Positions 10,019-22,366 are shown, counted from the first letter of the stretch. The stretch: 64,000 nucleotides of DNA from Adiantum capillus-veneris (GCA_014529385.2 CM043942.1:48094244-48158243), one strand, 5' to 3'. Translations and numbers: made by a program. The notes: generated by a model from the sequence alone, not told the origin.

Positions 10019-10669
10019 AAAAATCCTAGTTTCTTTGCCATTAAATGTCCCACCCCCCCCCCCCCCCCCCCCCCCCCCCAGGTGTGAGGGGCATCCCTAC
10101 GAGGGGTTGTTAAGCATAAGTTTTATTGGTGTTGTACCAACATTGATTCTATTGACAAACATACAAGTATCAGGGGAAAATCCAAATTGTTGCCCACATG
10201 ACAAAATCACATGGTGTTGATAACAATGCCATATGCCCACATGCTTCATTACATTCAGAGGTTGATGGTGTGAGCGTAAATGGTGATGACAATAATATGT
10301 GACTAGCAGAGGTACCATGCAACCTTGTTGCTGATGTTTGTGAGCCATTAATATGAAGTGAGAATTTAATGAGCAGAATCTCACCATTCAAAAGAGAGAG
10401 GCCCGATTGCGATCTTGAATTTCAGCAAGGCTAATTGCAATCTCAGGGAAGGCACGTCGATGTGCCCTCTTCCAAGCAATAAATTTGCAACAGTCTCAGG
10501 AAGGGCATGCCGACATGCCCTCCTCCAAACAATAAATTTACAATTGGAAATACCAATTTCAGGGAGGGCATGTCGACGTGCCCTCATCCAATGATGAAAT
10601 ATGGAAAGGAAAATATCAAAATTTCTTAGAGGAAACGTTGAGGTGTCCTTTCCAATGACTTGAATTTCT
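9981..10669 (+). repeat. R1 direct repeat, copy 1
   Basis: This matches 13459-14115 at high identity. Both begin with (TG)n, then AGTAAAAAATCCTAGTTTCTT, a C-rich run (27 C at 10053-10079 here), a shared body, and a palindrome cluster. They end near GAAACGTTGAGGTGTCC. The copies lie in the same orientation and flank the PPR fragment. Confidence 0.85.
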
Positions 10670-10712
10670 CTTTCCCTATTTCATCCTTGAGTGAGGGCAC
10701 GTCGACATGCCC
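10451..10712. repeat. Cluster of four GGGCAYGTCGACRTGCCC-type palindromes
   Basis: Near-palindromes lie at 10451-10466, 10503-10520, 10566-10583 and 10695-10712, each with at most one mismatch between arms. The middle ones are flanked by CAGGGA and CTC-TCCA. The last lies just outside the region shared with R1 copy 2. They could form hairpins in RNA or DNA, or bind a dimeric protein. Confidence 0.8.
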
Positions 10713-10840
10713 TCCCTAAGATTGTAATTTTCCAATGTTAATTAGTTATTTTAATTCTTTTGGCTACCAAACTTAAATCTTTTTAGGATGGGAGACATCA
10801 TGATAGTCATTCAATTGCTTGTAGTGTTGTGATCTAAAGA

Positions 10841-12140
10841 TTGCTTTGTGGTGTTTGCAGTCCTGTGAGTCCATATCGTTCATCTAAGCAAATGAAGCGA
10901 CCAATAGTCTCAAAAAAGAAGGATATTCCAATAGGTAGTCAAATTTTGGGTGAAGTTAGTAATGAGGTGGAGACAAGTTTTAAAGATACAGAGGATTTGG
11001 GTGAAGAAGGTGTCACTCAATGTGGTGATTTTGTTCCAGCTGAGCCAGGATTTGCAAAGAATTCTAGTAAAATACATGAACTTAGAACACTATGATGATG
11101 TAGACAGGTTGATGAGTACTTTGGATAAGGGCTTTTCCCCTGATTTTGTAGCATGCACTTTGTTGCTTGATATGAACTGCAAACTGAAGAGGCTTGATAA
11201 AGCTAGAGAGACGTTTGATGGAATACGTTCAATGGGGTTACATGCCTGATCTTGGTGCATTCGATAAGATGATTGAGTTTCACTGTGAAACTGGAAATCC
11301 TGAAGAGGGAGAAACATTGCTAGCAGAAATGGAGGAGGAAAAGCTACATGGATTTGTTGATACTTACCTTATGGTTCTTAATGGCTATGGGAAACAAGAT
11401 AAAGCTGCAGAGGCCTTGAAAATGTTTTCAATTATGAATGAGGATGCCTTCTTAAGGCCACAAATGAGTCCTGATATCTACTCAGCTCTTATGAATGCTT
11501 ATATTCACTCAAATTTGCTACCATATGCTGTCCTGAAAATTGAAGATATGATGAATTCAGGATTTTCTCCTCTAGATGAGTCAGATAACATGCTAATTGT
11601 TGCCTTCGAGAAAAAAAATTAGTTTCAAAGGGCGGTAGATGTGCTGCTAAATCTAGAAAGCATGGCTATAAGGCCCGGGGTGGAGACTCTGATGACGCTA
11701 ATTGGATGGTTTGGAAAGCTGGGCTTGGTTCAGGAGGCAAAAAATCGTGATAGAACCTCAAAGAGAAAGGCGATGTTTTGGATTGCAAACCTTACGCTAG
11801 TCTTTTTTCAGTGTATGCTAGAGAAACTTCTGTTGATAAGGTGAAGGCTCTTCTCGCCGAGGAGGTTGAGATTGATGTTTCAACTTATGAGCTAATGATT
11901 GTTTCATTGTTGGATGGCAACGATCATGAGGAGGCTTAGTCCATGCGAGATCGGATGATTGCCCAAGGTCTCACCCCATTTGATGAGGTTAAAAGAGCTT
12001 TATTAGGAATTCAAGCAGACAACTTTCTTGCAGGTGTTAGCAAGCCTTCAAAAGGAGCAACACAAAACTTAGGGATAGAAAACAAAAGTTTTCTTGCGGG
12101 TGTGAGTAAGCATGCGGAGGAGGCACCTGAAACTCTATGA
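10841..12140 (+). pseudogene. PPR-protein gene fragment (C-terminal part), broken
   Basis: Degenerate 35-residue helical-hairpin repeats are visible across shifting frames: DDVDRLMSTLDKGFSPDFV, then GYMPDLGAFDKMIEFHCE, FVDTYLMVLNGYGKQDKAAE, SPDIYSALMNAYIHSNLLPY and RPGVETLMTLIGWFGKLG. The T-Y/N-x-L-I/M-x-A/G pattern is typical of plant PPR proteins, which bind organelle RNA. Frames break near 11095 and 11230, with stops near 11620 and 11938. The tail contains the doubled element FLAGVSK (about 12022 and 12091). TTTGCAG just before about 10861 looks like an intron acceptor, so this came from genomic DNA rather than spliced mRNA. The N-terminal repeats are absent. Confidence 0.75.
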
Positions 12141-12653
<513 letters not shown>

Positions 12654-12808
12654 GCTCGCTTGTGTCACTACCGGCTGAACAAATGCTAAGCCTTGTATTG
12701 GCTTAAGAGTAGCAGAGTCACACGCCGTCTTTAACTAATTATAGGTCTTTGTTCTTTTTTATCATGCTTGCCCAATGCCTTCTTTGATTCACAGCCCATG
12801 GGGCAAGC

Positions 12809-13068
12809 GCGTGCACGCACACTCGTGTTTTCTAAAACTTGGAAAACCTACAAATAAGAGTCATATTTAGTATATTTGAACGTTTTTAAATTTATTTTCC
12901 ACAGTTTTAGAGGTCGTCTCTTATAGGTATTTGCTCGTTTTGATGCGTGCATGTGCCCGAACGCACACCCTTGTTTTTCAAAACTTGGAAAACCTACAAA
13001 TAAGAGTCATATTGAGTATATTTGAAGGTTTTTAGATTTAATTTTCCACCATTTAAGAGGTTGTCTCA
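12809..13068. repeat. Tandem duplication, about 135-bp spacing
   Basis: Units at about 12809-12920 and 12945-13068 share CTTGGAAAACCTACAAATAA, GAGTCATATT-AGTATATTTGAA and the TTTTCCAC block. Non-coding. Confidence 0.8.
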
Positions 13069-13458
13069 CCTTCAAATGTTTAATTTGAAAGTAAATGTCA
13101 AATTTGGTAGGTGGGATTACATGTTTATTTTGAGTATGTGCAATATGCAAACACATTCTCTCATAATGATTTTCGCACTTTGCAGTTGAGTGCTAGCCTT
13201 GCTAGTTGCACACAATGCATCATCTTTATTCAAGTTTGTCTTTTTCTGTGTGGCACTTCGTTCTTTTGGGGGGGCGGGGGGCGGGGGGGGTTCCTCTCCA
13301 TAGGTTTTATTCAACTTATCTTCCTTTTATTTTCCCCTTGATGGACACCCAGTCCTTAATTGAGATGTATCTCACAACCCCCTCGCTTTGAAGACCTCTC
13401 TCTAATGTTTTGTTTCCGGTCCCATAGGTCATATCTCACCTTCGTGGATGATAATTGA

Positions 13459-14115
13459 TCTGTGTGTGTGTGTGTGTGTGTAGTAAAAAATCCTAGTTTC
13501 TTCGCCATTGCCAGCCCCGCCCCCCACCTCCCCCAGGTGTGAGGGGCAGCCCTGCGAGGGGGTTGTTAAGCATAAGTTTTATTGGTGTTGTACCAAAATT
13601 GATTTTGTTGACAGACATACAAGTATTAGAGGCAAAATCCAAATTGTTGCCTACATGACAAATCACATGGTGTTCATAACAATGCCATATGCCCACATGC
13701 TTCATTACATTCAGAGGTTGATGGCGTGAACGTAAACGGTGATGAAAGTATTATGCGCCTAGAAAAGGTACAATGCAACCTTGTTGCTGATGTTTGTGAG
13801 CCATTAATATGACATGAGAATTTAATGAGTAGAATCTCACCGTTCAAAAGAGAGAGGCATGATTGCGATCTTGAATTTCAGCAAGTCTAATTGCAATCTC
13901 AGGGAAGGCACGTTGATGTGCCCTCTTCCAAGCAATAAATTTGCAGCAATCTCAGGGAGGGCATGCCGACATGCCCTCCTCCAAAAAATAAATTTACAAT
14001 TGGAAGTCTAATCTCAGGGAGGGCACATCGACGTGCCCTTATCCAATGATGAAATATGGAAAGGAAAATATCGAAATTTCTCAGAGGAAACGTTGAGGTG
14101 TCCTTCCAGTGACTT
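13459..14115 (+). repeat. R1 direct repeat, copy 2
   Basis: Second copy of 9981-10669, with shorter (TG)n and C-rich runs. Palindromes lie at 13907-13922, 13959-13976 and 14021-14038. Its right end is fused to the LTR of Ty3-B near 14116. Confidence 0.85.
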
Positions 14116-14798
14116 GAAGCAAATACGACTCTCTCTCTCTCTCTTCTCAAGCTTTAATGGAAAGCTTATCACCTACTCCAAGCTTGTGAGAAGGGAGGCC
14201 TACATCAACAACTCTTGGATTTGTGATGCAAATCCAACCAAGAGCCAAGCTTCAATGCATTCTCATCTCCTCTACCATGCTAATTACTAAGCGAAGCTAT
14301 GCTAATATGAGTGATTATGTGAGGAGATGTACATCTTTCTCGTAAGAATACTCCTTCTTCCTCTCAATCTACTCTCATACCCCCGGCTAGCTCTCACCGT
14401 CTTCGAAGGTGTGTGAGGTCTTGGGTCTGAGACCATGAGGGAATTGATGTTGTGTTTGATAAGTGTTTTGCTTGGTGCATGAAGTTTCCATCTTCATTGC
14501 ACTAGCTAGTATTGAAGGAACACAAAGAATTGTACTCTTGATGGGAGAAACCATAATACAAAGTCTTTTGGAGGGGGGACCGGCTCCATGTAAATCCCGT
14601 CCTCAACTGTTGTCAATAGCTTAATTTCTCTCTCTTTTGAAGTATTGTTCATGCTATCTAACAAGGTGTTGTGCTTTTTGTTGCTCTCTTCACCCAAGCA
14701 CTCTTGTTATTCGCATTAGGAATCTATTCTAATGAAATGCTCACGATGTTCATGCTATTTTCCGCTACACACAAGTTACTAGGTCATTAAATGCTACA
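14116..14798 (+). repeat. Ty3-B 5' LTR (outer end probably lost to R1)
   Basis: It ends ATGCTACA just before the primer site. Blocks match the inverse of the Ty3-A LTR, for example the CTTCGAAGGTG region and ATGCAAATCCAACCAAG. The left limit is set at the R1 boundary because no TG start can be seen. Confidence 0.6.
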
Positions 14799-14799
14799 T

Positions 14800-14811
14800 T
14801 GGTATTAGAGC
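14800..14811 (+). other. Ty3-B primer-binding site
   Basis: TGGTATTAGAGC lies one base after the LTR end, one mismatch from the initiator Met tRNA complement TGGTATCAGAGC. Confidence 0.7.
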
Positions 14812-15222
14812 ACAAGGTTTCTCTTTTCTTTCTCAAGAAGGGAGGTCCTCAAGCTAGCTATAAATGGTTGGTATTATTAATTTCATGTGAGTAAGTAGAA
14901 TAGGGATTTTTCAGCCTTGCAATGCGCTTGCCTTCATGCAGTTAACGGGGCATCACCGTCGAGAGCTATGGTCTTAATAGTGGAGTCCTACGGGGCTTGC
15001 CTACAACTTAACCACTATTGAGCTATTAGAAGCTTGACAGGAGCCGGGGAGCCGGTGCTGTTTTGGTGTTGAATGACCCTCTCTTCTATTCCTTGCAATT
15101 AATGGTATTCGAGCCACGGATACAGTAGCTTGAGTGCTTTTTCTAAAGGGGTTAAGAGGAGTAGCAACTAGGGCTTGAAGTGCCAAAGTACACCAAAAAA
15201 GTTTACACCTAAAAGTTGTTAG
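14812..15222 (+). other. Ty3-B 5' leader
   Basis: Non-coding, aligned with the Ty3-A leader (7102-7464). No conserved ORF. Confidence 0.55.
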
Positions 15223-15868
15223 ATTGGCTGACAATAGTAAAGAGAGTGAAATTAATGTTGATAAATTTGATTTTGTTAATGAGCAGGTTACTATATGATG
15301 CCCCGATGCTTGTTAACTATCTTGTTTCTAGGCTTCAACAAGCCATGGGCAATCCATTCCTCTAAAGTGAAGTGTAACGGCGGCTCCGTGCTCATGGGGT
15401 TCTCCAAGCTCCCCATCGTGACGACAAAACACCTAGGAAGCCTCCTGGTGAGACTTCTAAAAGAGGCCTCTCTCCGATTTGGGAAGAAGAAGAGGATCCA
15501 TATGAAGGGCTCAAGAATTCACTTCTTGATGATGTATCTCCTTCCCAAAGGAGAACTCAAGAGCCTTCACCGAAGGAATGAGAAAGGAGTGAGTCTCCCG
15601 CCACCTCGATGGAGATGGCTCTACGAAGACGGCGGGCTAAACGCTCTCCATCCCCTCCAAAACGGAGAAGACCATCACACACTTCTCCACACCATAATTC
15701 AAAGAGGGATGACAAAAAGCAAGAGAAGAAAAAGGTGAGAAAGAGGACACCCTCTTCTCCATCTTCTTCATCCTCTTCCTCTTATGAAAGTGTTGGTGAA
15801 GACAACGAAGATCAAGGCAAGATAAAGGGGAGAAAGAGGTCACCCTCTTCTCCATCTTCCTCAAATTC
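15223..15868 (+). pseudogene. Ty3-B gag, N-terminal half (split by Copia-2)
   Basis: The start codon position reads ATT instead of ATG (15223), then ADNSKESEINVDKFDF, homologous to the Ty3-A Gag start. A stop and frameshifts follow near 15296. The Arg/Ser-rich segment reappears at 15609-15868 (KVRKRTPSSPSSSSSSS). The frame is cut at 15868 by Copia-2; gag resumes at 17550. Confidence 0.75.
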
Positions 15869-16435
15869 TGTTAGGAAATAAGACGTAGCTAAATAGATAA
15901 TTGAGTAGATTACTTAATGGAGAGAGACAGATTTATATACACGAGATTATAGAGTAGAGAGAGAGAGAGAGAGTACACACAATATACGTGGTTCACCCAA
16001 TGTGGGCTACGTCCACGGGAAAGCAGCCACTCAATGGCTTTAGTACTTCAAAACAAGAAGTAGTTTACAAAGGGATTATACCCTTAATGGAGCTCCCGCC
16101 TTGCTTCACTCTCACCACCTCACACTCACCTTGTTGCATCAACTTCACACTATGAAATGTGTGTAGAAATGGCCTCCTTTTATAGGCCAAAATGGCTACC
16201 CTCTCTTATGAGAGACAACCATGTGTAGCCGCCCTTGTGCGAATAAGTCCAAATCAGACCCTCCAATCCGCCCATGTGTGGCCGCCCTTGAGAAGACAAG
16301 TCCGCTTTTGAATTCGGCCACCAGCCACCGGCCATTAACTTCCGACCACCGGCCATTGGCTACTGGCCAACCGACCGGTTGTTTTCCGACCACTTTCCGG
16401 CTGCCATCCGGCCATAATATTCCGGCGAAAATAAG
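15869..16435 (-). repeat. Copia-2 3' LTR, 5'-truncated
   Basis: Matches 16815-17390 with roughly 2 percent differences by eye, plus a shorter (GA)n tract at about 15957-15973. Its missing outer U3 is replaced by gag at 16436. Confidence 0.9.
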
Positions 16436-16753
16436 AAATACCTTATTGGATGCCGATGGTTTCTTGTAGAAGTCGTCAAGTGACTTCATCAAGTCCTCCG
16501 TGGTCTTCATCTCCGAAACATTGAAGGCCACCGTTGAGGCCAAGCTTAACCGGATTGTTCCCATTGCCTTTCGATCAAGGACAATCCATGCTTCATCTGC
16601 CATTGTTGCGGGCTTCTTCGCAAGACCGCCTAGTGGCAAATAGAGGTCCTTCTGGTAGAGATAGTCTTCAATCTGCATCTTCCAATGTTGGTAGTTTTTG
16701 CCGTTGAACTTCTCAATCTTGAGCTTCCCTTCCTCCACCATAACTCCCACTCA
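16436..16753 (-). pseudogene. Copia-2 gag, N-terminal fragment
   Basis: The open frame MGVMVEEGKLKIEKFNGKNY through DFYKKPSASNKVFL is about 98 residues long and then runs directly into LTR-derived codons. This is the intact version of the Gag start that is frameshifted in Copia-1. No zinc knuckle or protease remains. Confidence 0.85.
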
Positions 16754-16800
16754 ATTCAAGGAATCCTGTCCTTGAGATAATTTAGCTACGAGCAAACCTT

Positions 16801-16812
16801 GCTCTGATACCA
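16801..16812 (-). other. Copia-2 primer-binding site
   Basis: The minus-strand TGGTATCAGAGC, two bases from the LTR, is a perfect initiator Met tRNA primer site. Confidence 0.9.
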
Positions 16813-16814
16813 GT

Positions 16815-17544
16815 TGTTAGGAAATAAGACGTAGCTAAATAGATAATTGAGTAGATTACTTAATGGAGAGAGACATATTTATATACACGAGATTATAGAG
16901 TAGAGAGAGAGAGAGAGAGAGAGTACACACAATATACGTGGTTCACCCAATGTGGGCTACGTCCATGGGAAAGCAGCCACTCAATGGCTTTAGTACTACA
17001 AAACAAGAAGTAGTTTACAAAGGGATTATACCCTTAATGGAGCTCCCGCCTTGCTTCACTCTCACCACCTCACACTCACCTTGTTGCATCAACTTCACAC
17101 TATGAAATGTGTGTAGAAATGGCCTCCTTTTATAGGCCAAAAGGGCTACCCTCTCTTATGAGAGACAGCCATGTGTAGCCGCCCTTGTGCGAATAAGTCC
17201 AAATCAGACCCTCCAATCCGCCCATGTGTGGCCGCCCTTGAGAAGACAAGTCCGCTTTTGAATTCGGCCACCGGCCACCGGCCATTGACTTCCGACCACC
17301 GGCCATTGAATACCGGCCACCGGCCAACCGACCAGTTGTTTTTCGACCACTTTCCGGCCGCCATCCGGCCATAATATTCCGGCGAAAACTTTAAAGTTTC
17401 CCCTGATTCTTGTCCGTGAAAATTTTGGTTTCCGGTGAGTGATTTTCCTTCATGGAGGATGGCTTCTCCTCATAATGGGGGCTTTACAAATGTGTGCTTT
17501 TACCACAGAAAATTACAAGGGTAAATCAGGCTCCATACTTAACA
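16815..17544 (-). repeat. Copia-2 5' LTR, complete (730 bp)
   Basis: Begins (minus) TGTTAAGTATGG and ends CCTAACA. It contains a GGCCGG-rich U3 stretch, a TATA box at 17127-17134 and a (GA)n run at about 16902-16923 near the inner end. Confidence 0.9.
17127..17134 (-). promoter_or_regulatory. TATA box in Copia-2 5' LTR
   Basis: Minus-strand TATAAAAG in the same GGCCTATAAAAGGAGG context as Copia-1. Confidence 0.65.
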
Positions 17545-17549
17545 AATTC

Positions 17550-18939
17550 TTCACCTTCTGAAGAAAGTGATGGTGCAACCTTTGAACCATCAAAAAGAAG
17601 AGGCCATAGGAAATCCTATGCCTCATGGAAGAGGTCGTCCAAGCTCAAGAAGTTCAAGGAGGGAGGAAAGAGCATCTCTTGAGTCCTTACCTACGATGGC
17701 ACCTTTGGTGCTACAGACAAAGTCTTGGCCTTTATCCAACAATTTGATGAGGCATTCGGAGATGAGGGCTTCACGGAGTCCTCTAAGCTACACCATGTAG
17801 CTATGCACTTTCAAAAGTCTGCCAGGCAATGGTGGTCTAGCCTACGGGCCAACGGTGAAGCTCCACAAACATGGAAAGCTTTAAGAGCTTCCATTATGAA
17901 GCAGTTTTTGTCCACCGATGCCAAATACAAAGTACTCACCGAATGGCGAAGCTTGAAGCTCTCTCCCTATGAATCCATCCACAAATATGTAGACAAGTTT
18001 TGGGACCTACAACTCAAAGCCACTGTCTTCAAAAAGTTGGATTTTGGAGAGAAAAAGCAACAATTTTGTGCGGGCTTAAGCGAAGAAATGGCGGAGTATG
18101 TCAACTCCCAAAGGCCATGCACCATATCGGCGATAATACACCATACTATGGTGGCCTCTCGAATCAATTTCCAAACAGGGGCTAAGAGGAATTCTAAGCC
18201 CTTGGAAAACAAGGGTTCCAATGAGCCTAAGGGGAAGGACAATGTCCAAAAGTCTCCTAAGGCCAATTCCAACAAAGCTAAAGAGAAGGGAGTTTACAAA
18301 GGCAAAAAAAAACTCTCCCCTAAAGAGCTTGAGCGTTATTGCAAGGATAACCAGTGTTTCAAGTGCGGCAAACAAGGGCATGAGTACCGTGCTTGTCCCC
18401 AAAAGAACACCCGCCATGAGCCTCCTAGAGCTACCTTGGTTGAAATCCAAGAGGAGGAAACTCACCACAAAGGATCTCCTCTATGCCATGCTTGGGGAAA
18501 GGTAAGAGAACACGATGCTTTTATTCTCTTTGACCCTTGTTCTACTCACAATTTTATATCTATAGAGTTGGCCACCAAGCTAGGCATACAAACCTATGAG
18601 ATGGGAGATGTCCTACCCACAGAGGGTGCTTTCAAGGGGCAAGAAGCTTCAGTTACTCCCTTAATTGGGAAATTGAGGCTCCATGTCCAAAGCTATGTGG
18701 ACAAAGAGGACTTCTTTATCTCTCCTCTCAAGCATGAGGATGTAATCCTAGGGGCACCATGGTTTGATCGCCTAGCTATCAATGTTAAATTTCCCGAAAG
18801 GAGAATCTACTTTAGGCTCAAGGGAAAAGATATGTACATAGATGCTAAGCAAATGGGTAACACCATACCCAGTGTACAAAAGCAACCTTTCAATAAGTCA
18901 ATAAAGAGCTCTATTTTTGTGTACATGCATTTTTGTTAA
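17550..18939 (+). pseudogene. Ty3-B gag (C-terminal part) and protease
   Basis: After Copia-2 the frame resumes with GHRKSYASWKRSSKLKKFKE, a stop near 17680, then a long uninterrupted frame to 18939. That frame contains the Gag core (ARQWWSSLRANGE, FCAGLSEEMAEYVNS), the knuckle CFKCGKQGHEYRAC at about 18355-18396, and a retropepsin-like domain. In the latter, AFILFDPCSTHNFIS has D-P-C-S in place of the catalytic D-[ST]-G, so it is probably inactive; VILGAPWFDRL marks the second flap motif. Homologous to Ty3-A throughout. Confidence 0.85.
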
Positions 18940-20577
18940 AGATTTTCAAAATGAACCTAATGCTTTAGCAAAAGAAAATAAAAGCAACCACAAAGAATTA
19001 GAGTTATCCAATTTTCTCAAGGGGTTTCAAGATGTATTTATTAACAACATCCCTTGTGAACTACCTCCTAAATGAGGCAATGATGACCATGCAATTGAAC
19101 TTCTTCTAGGAAGTTCACCACATAACAAACCTCCTTATAGAGTTTCTCAAGCTCAACAAGAGGAGATTATGCGGCAAGTGCATGAGTTAGTTGAGAAGGG
19201 CATGGTTAGGCCTAGCTCATCTCCATTTTGCTCACCTGTGTTACTAGTGCAAAAGAAAGACAACACATATCGTATGTGTGTCAACTACAGAGCACTAAAT
19301 AGGATCACTATCAAGAATAGGTTTCCCGTTCCACGGGTAGAAGACCTATTTGATAAGCTACAAGGATCGACCTACTTCAGTAGGATTGACCTAAAAAGTG
19401 GCTATCATCAAATAAGGATAGTTGATCAAGGCATTGTAAAAACCACATTTTGCACTACGTTTGGTCTTTACGAATATATTGTCATACCTTTTGGCTTGAC
19501 CAATGCACGAACCACATTCAAGCGCTTGATGGAGAAGCTATTCAGGCCTCAATGAACCTTCACTGGAGTATTCTTTGATGATATTATCATCTACTCTAAT
19601 TCATTAGACGAACACAAGAAACACCTTTAGGTAATATTTCAAGTTCTAAGAGAGAATAAACTTTATGTTAATAAAAAGAAAAGTGATTTTTTCTTGCAAG
19701 AGATTTAGTATTTAGGTCACATTATCTCTCAAGATGGCGTCCAAATGGATCCATCAAAGTTAGAGGTATAAAAGGATGGTCTAAACCAAGGAATCTTCAT
19801 GAACTAAGAAGCTTTATAGGTATGGGTGCATACTATAGACGCTTCATAGAAAAGTTCTCACAAATTGCGGGACCATTACATGACCTAACAAAGAAAAGCG
19901 TTAGGTATACATGGTCTGCTAAGGAGAACAATGCTTTCGAAAAGGTTAAAGAAAAGCATATCTCTCAACGTGTGCTTACACTACCGGATCTCTCAAAGCC
20001 ATTTGAGGTCCAATGTGACGCTTGTGGTGATTGCCTTGGAGCTGTTTTGCTCCAAGAAGGGCACACCATAGGCTATGAAAGTCGAAGGCTGGACCCTGTT
20101 GAGCAAGCCCTAGGCATATATGAAAAGGAACTCCTCACAGTTCTACATGCCTTAGACTCATGGAAGCACTATTTATGGGGGATTCCTTTCATTCTGCGAA
20201 CGGATCACTAAAGTCTTAAGTACTTCATGACGCAGATCAAGCTATCCGACAAACAAATGAGGTGGGAAAATTTTCTTTCTCAATTTCATTTTCATATTGC
20301 TCACATTGCTGGCAAGCATAATCAAGTAGCCGATGCACTCTCAAGACGACCGAGAGTGAATACAATTTCCATAGCAACTCACAATGATCTATCTTCTATG
20401 ATAGATGAGTATGCTATTCATCCCAATTTTAGAGATGTGATTTTAGCCCTTCCATTAGTGAAGAAAGAGGAACCATTTACTTTACAAGATGGTTATCTTC
20501 TCTATCGCAATAGACTATGAGTTATTAACTCACTCCATGAGAAAGGAATATATGAATCTCATGCTCCTCCTTATGCA
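18940..20577 (+). pseudogene. Ty3-B reverse transcriptase and RNase H, truncated
   Basis: RT motifs: PSSSPFCSPVLLVQKKD, CVNYRALNRITIKNRFP, YFSRIDLKSGYHQIRI, VIPFGLTNARTTF, then after a stop VFFDDIIIYS (catalytic box) and YLGHIISQDGV. RNase H: FEVQCDACGDCLGAVL, YEKELLTVLHAL, FILRTDH and HIAGKHNQVADALSRR, all recognisable. Stops occur near 19075, 19553, 19628, 19708, 19768, 20208 and 20518; several read TGA or TAA where the family has CGA or CAA. It ends abruptly at 20577, before integrase, at the LTR of Ty3-E. Confidence 0.9.
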
Positions 20578-20578
20578 G

Positions 20579-22306
20579 TGTCGTGCCGTGGCACGTGCAT
20601 AGTGGGAACGGAAGCTAAGCCCTACAATATTATGGATTTTATGTGTATGTCTTAAGTGTGCATAAGTATATGCATTTTCTATTTAGCATGCAAAAAGCTA
20701 GTCGAAGTCTGATGTGTCACTCTTGTTCGGAATGGACTTCGTACTATGATCCCGGGCTTCTTTGTGAACCTCTTCTTGGAGCCATGATGAAATAAGCCTA
20801 TAAAACATACCTCCTATCTACTAGGCATCCTAGGTGGCATATGACATGTGTAGCATAGCCAAAAGTGGCCTTAGTCACAGTATACCCCATGAGGTGTCAT
20901 TCTACACATAGTAGGTGCACTTTGGAGTGATTATGGACCTAAAAAAATCCCTTAGAAAAGTGGTTACGAGTTTGTTTGATGTCATCCATGATGTATGCAA
21001 AGCTCTCTCTCAATTATTTATGAAGATATTTTATGCAAATGTTCCCACCATAGCTCAACAACTCTTGGAGGCTTAACCCTTGACATGTGGCGGCAAGGAG
21101 AAGATATTTGGAGAAAGATCTAGAAGAACCTCTAGATATTTCTTGAAGAGAAAGATCTAGAAACTTTGAAGATAATTTCAAGATATTTTGAAAAGATAGA
21201 CACTTGTCACACAAATCCCTTGGATATTTCTAAGCAAATATGTTCTTCAAGGGCAACTTCACCTATAAATAGAGCCTCTTGTCCCTCACTTGGGCATCAA
21301 GCAAACCATCAAGCAATCAAGCGCTCAAGCAATCCCCACAATCAAGCAACTCTATCAAGCCATCACCCAACCTCCTAGACATCTCCTTGAGTGAAACTTT
21401 CTCTCAATTTCAACACAACACATCTTGAGCTTGCTACCTCATGTCTCAAGCCTTCTATCTCCTCACTTGTAATACTCATACACTCTATGCAACCTTATTT
21501 CATCGATAAAGACACATTGTTGGTGGCTCGCAAACGGTGTTGGGTACTACTACTCATCTTCTACTTCATCAAGTTGGCTACAAGACCACAAAGTCTTGAG
21601 GTGTGCTTCACTTCTTTGGCTTGAGCTTGTGTGGGTCTTTGTGTTGTTTGACTGCTTTCTAAACTTTCTTAGATGTATAATCCCAATGGTGTAACCTTTC
21701 AACCCTTTCACTTTGTGCAAAATATTAGGATTAATTTTTGTATTAGCCATAAAATCCACTTCCAACGGAGAATTGTGTTACTCTTTAGGCCGGAAAGACT
21801 GCGAGAAATTCTTCTTTCTCCACGTCCTCTTATTTTGCCACTATTAGGCTACTCTAATTCTTTCGATGTGCACACATTTATTCTCCTCTAGGGGTTGAGC
21901 CTTGCTTTTTTAATATTACTATGAACCAAGAAGACTTGTACACACGGCTCACTCCTATCACTAGGCAAAACATCTACATCTTTGTAAGCACTAAGTCACA
22001 ATGTCAAAGAACCATTCGCAGTCTATTTGGAGCACAAGGACTTGCTACTATAAATGCATCAGTGAACCCTTTCATCTAACCTTTGATTAGATACGATCAA
22101 AGCCTTGATGTTTTCATCTTTGTTTTATTTTGAGGGTTTCACGTGTGCATATGTGTGTGTCTACGTGTAAGATTCCAATGGCTACACACAATGTATTTGC
22201 TCTAAACACTAAGCTTGCTTAAGTGAAAGCCTTCACAGTCTCCCCACAAACCCTCACGACTAGAGGTCCGACGCCTTCTTGGCAAGACCGCCAACTCTTT
22301 AACACA
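20579..22306 (+). repeat. Ty3-E 5' LTR
   Basis: Starts TGTCGTGCCGTGGCACGTGC (itself a small inverted repeat) and ends TTTAACACA. It matches 61196-64000 after removal of the insertion at 61289-62625. It abuts the truncated Ty3-B pol on the left. The last ~275 bp cannot be checked because the other copy leaves the window. Confidence 0.85.
21264..21271 (+). promoter_or_regulatory. TATA box in Ty3-E 5' LTR
   Basis: TATAAATA in CACCTATAAATAGAGCC, conserved in the second LTR at 63223-63230. Confidence 0.7.
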
Positions 22307-22311
22307 CTTTT

Positions 22312-22366
22312 TGGTGAACCCGACGTGAAGTTTGTCAGGGTGAGTTAGTGGGGATCTGCAAGCTAC
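22312..22366 (+). other. Ty3-E primer-site-like sequence and stub of internal region
   Basis: TGGTGAACCCGACGTGAAG lies five bases after the LTR end and begins with the TGG expected of a tRNA primer site. I cannot assign the tRNA. About 35 bp later the sequence joins the truncated RNase H of Ty3-F in the opposite orientation. Confidence 0.55.

Larger units (their letters stand above)
15869..17544 (-). mobile_element. Copia-2: internally deleted copia element with intact target duplication
   Basis: In element orientation: complete 5' LTR (17544 to 16815), primer site, the first third of gag, then a direct join into a 3' LTR lacking its first ~150 bp (16435 to 15869). AATTC flanks both sides (15864-15868 and 17545-17549) and the element termini are TGTTA...TAACA. 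All of pol is missing. It sits in gag of Ty3-B and splits it. The two LTRs differ in U3 length, so the deletion happened after insertion: reverse transcription would have made both U3 regions alike. Confidence 0.92.
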
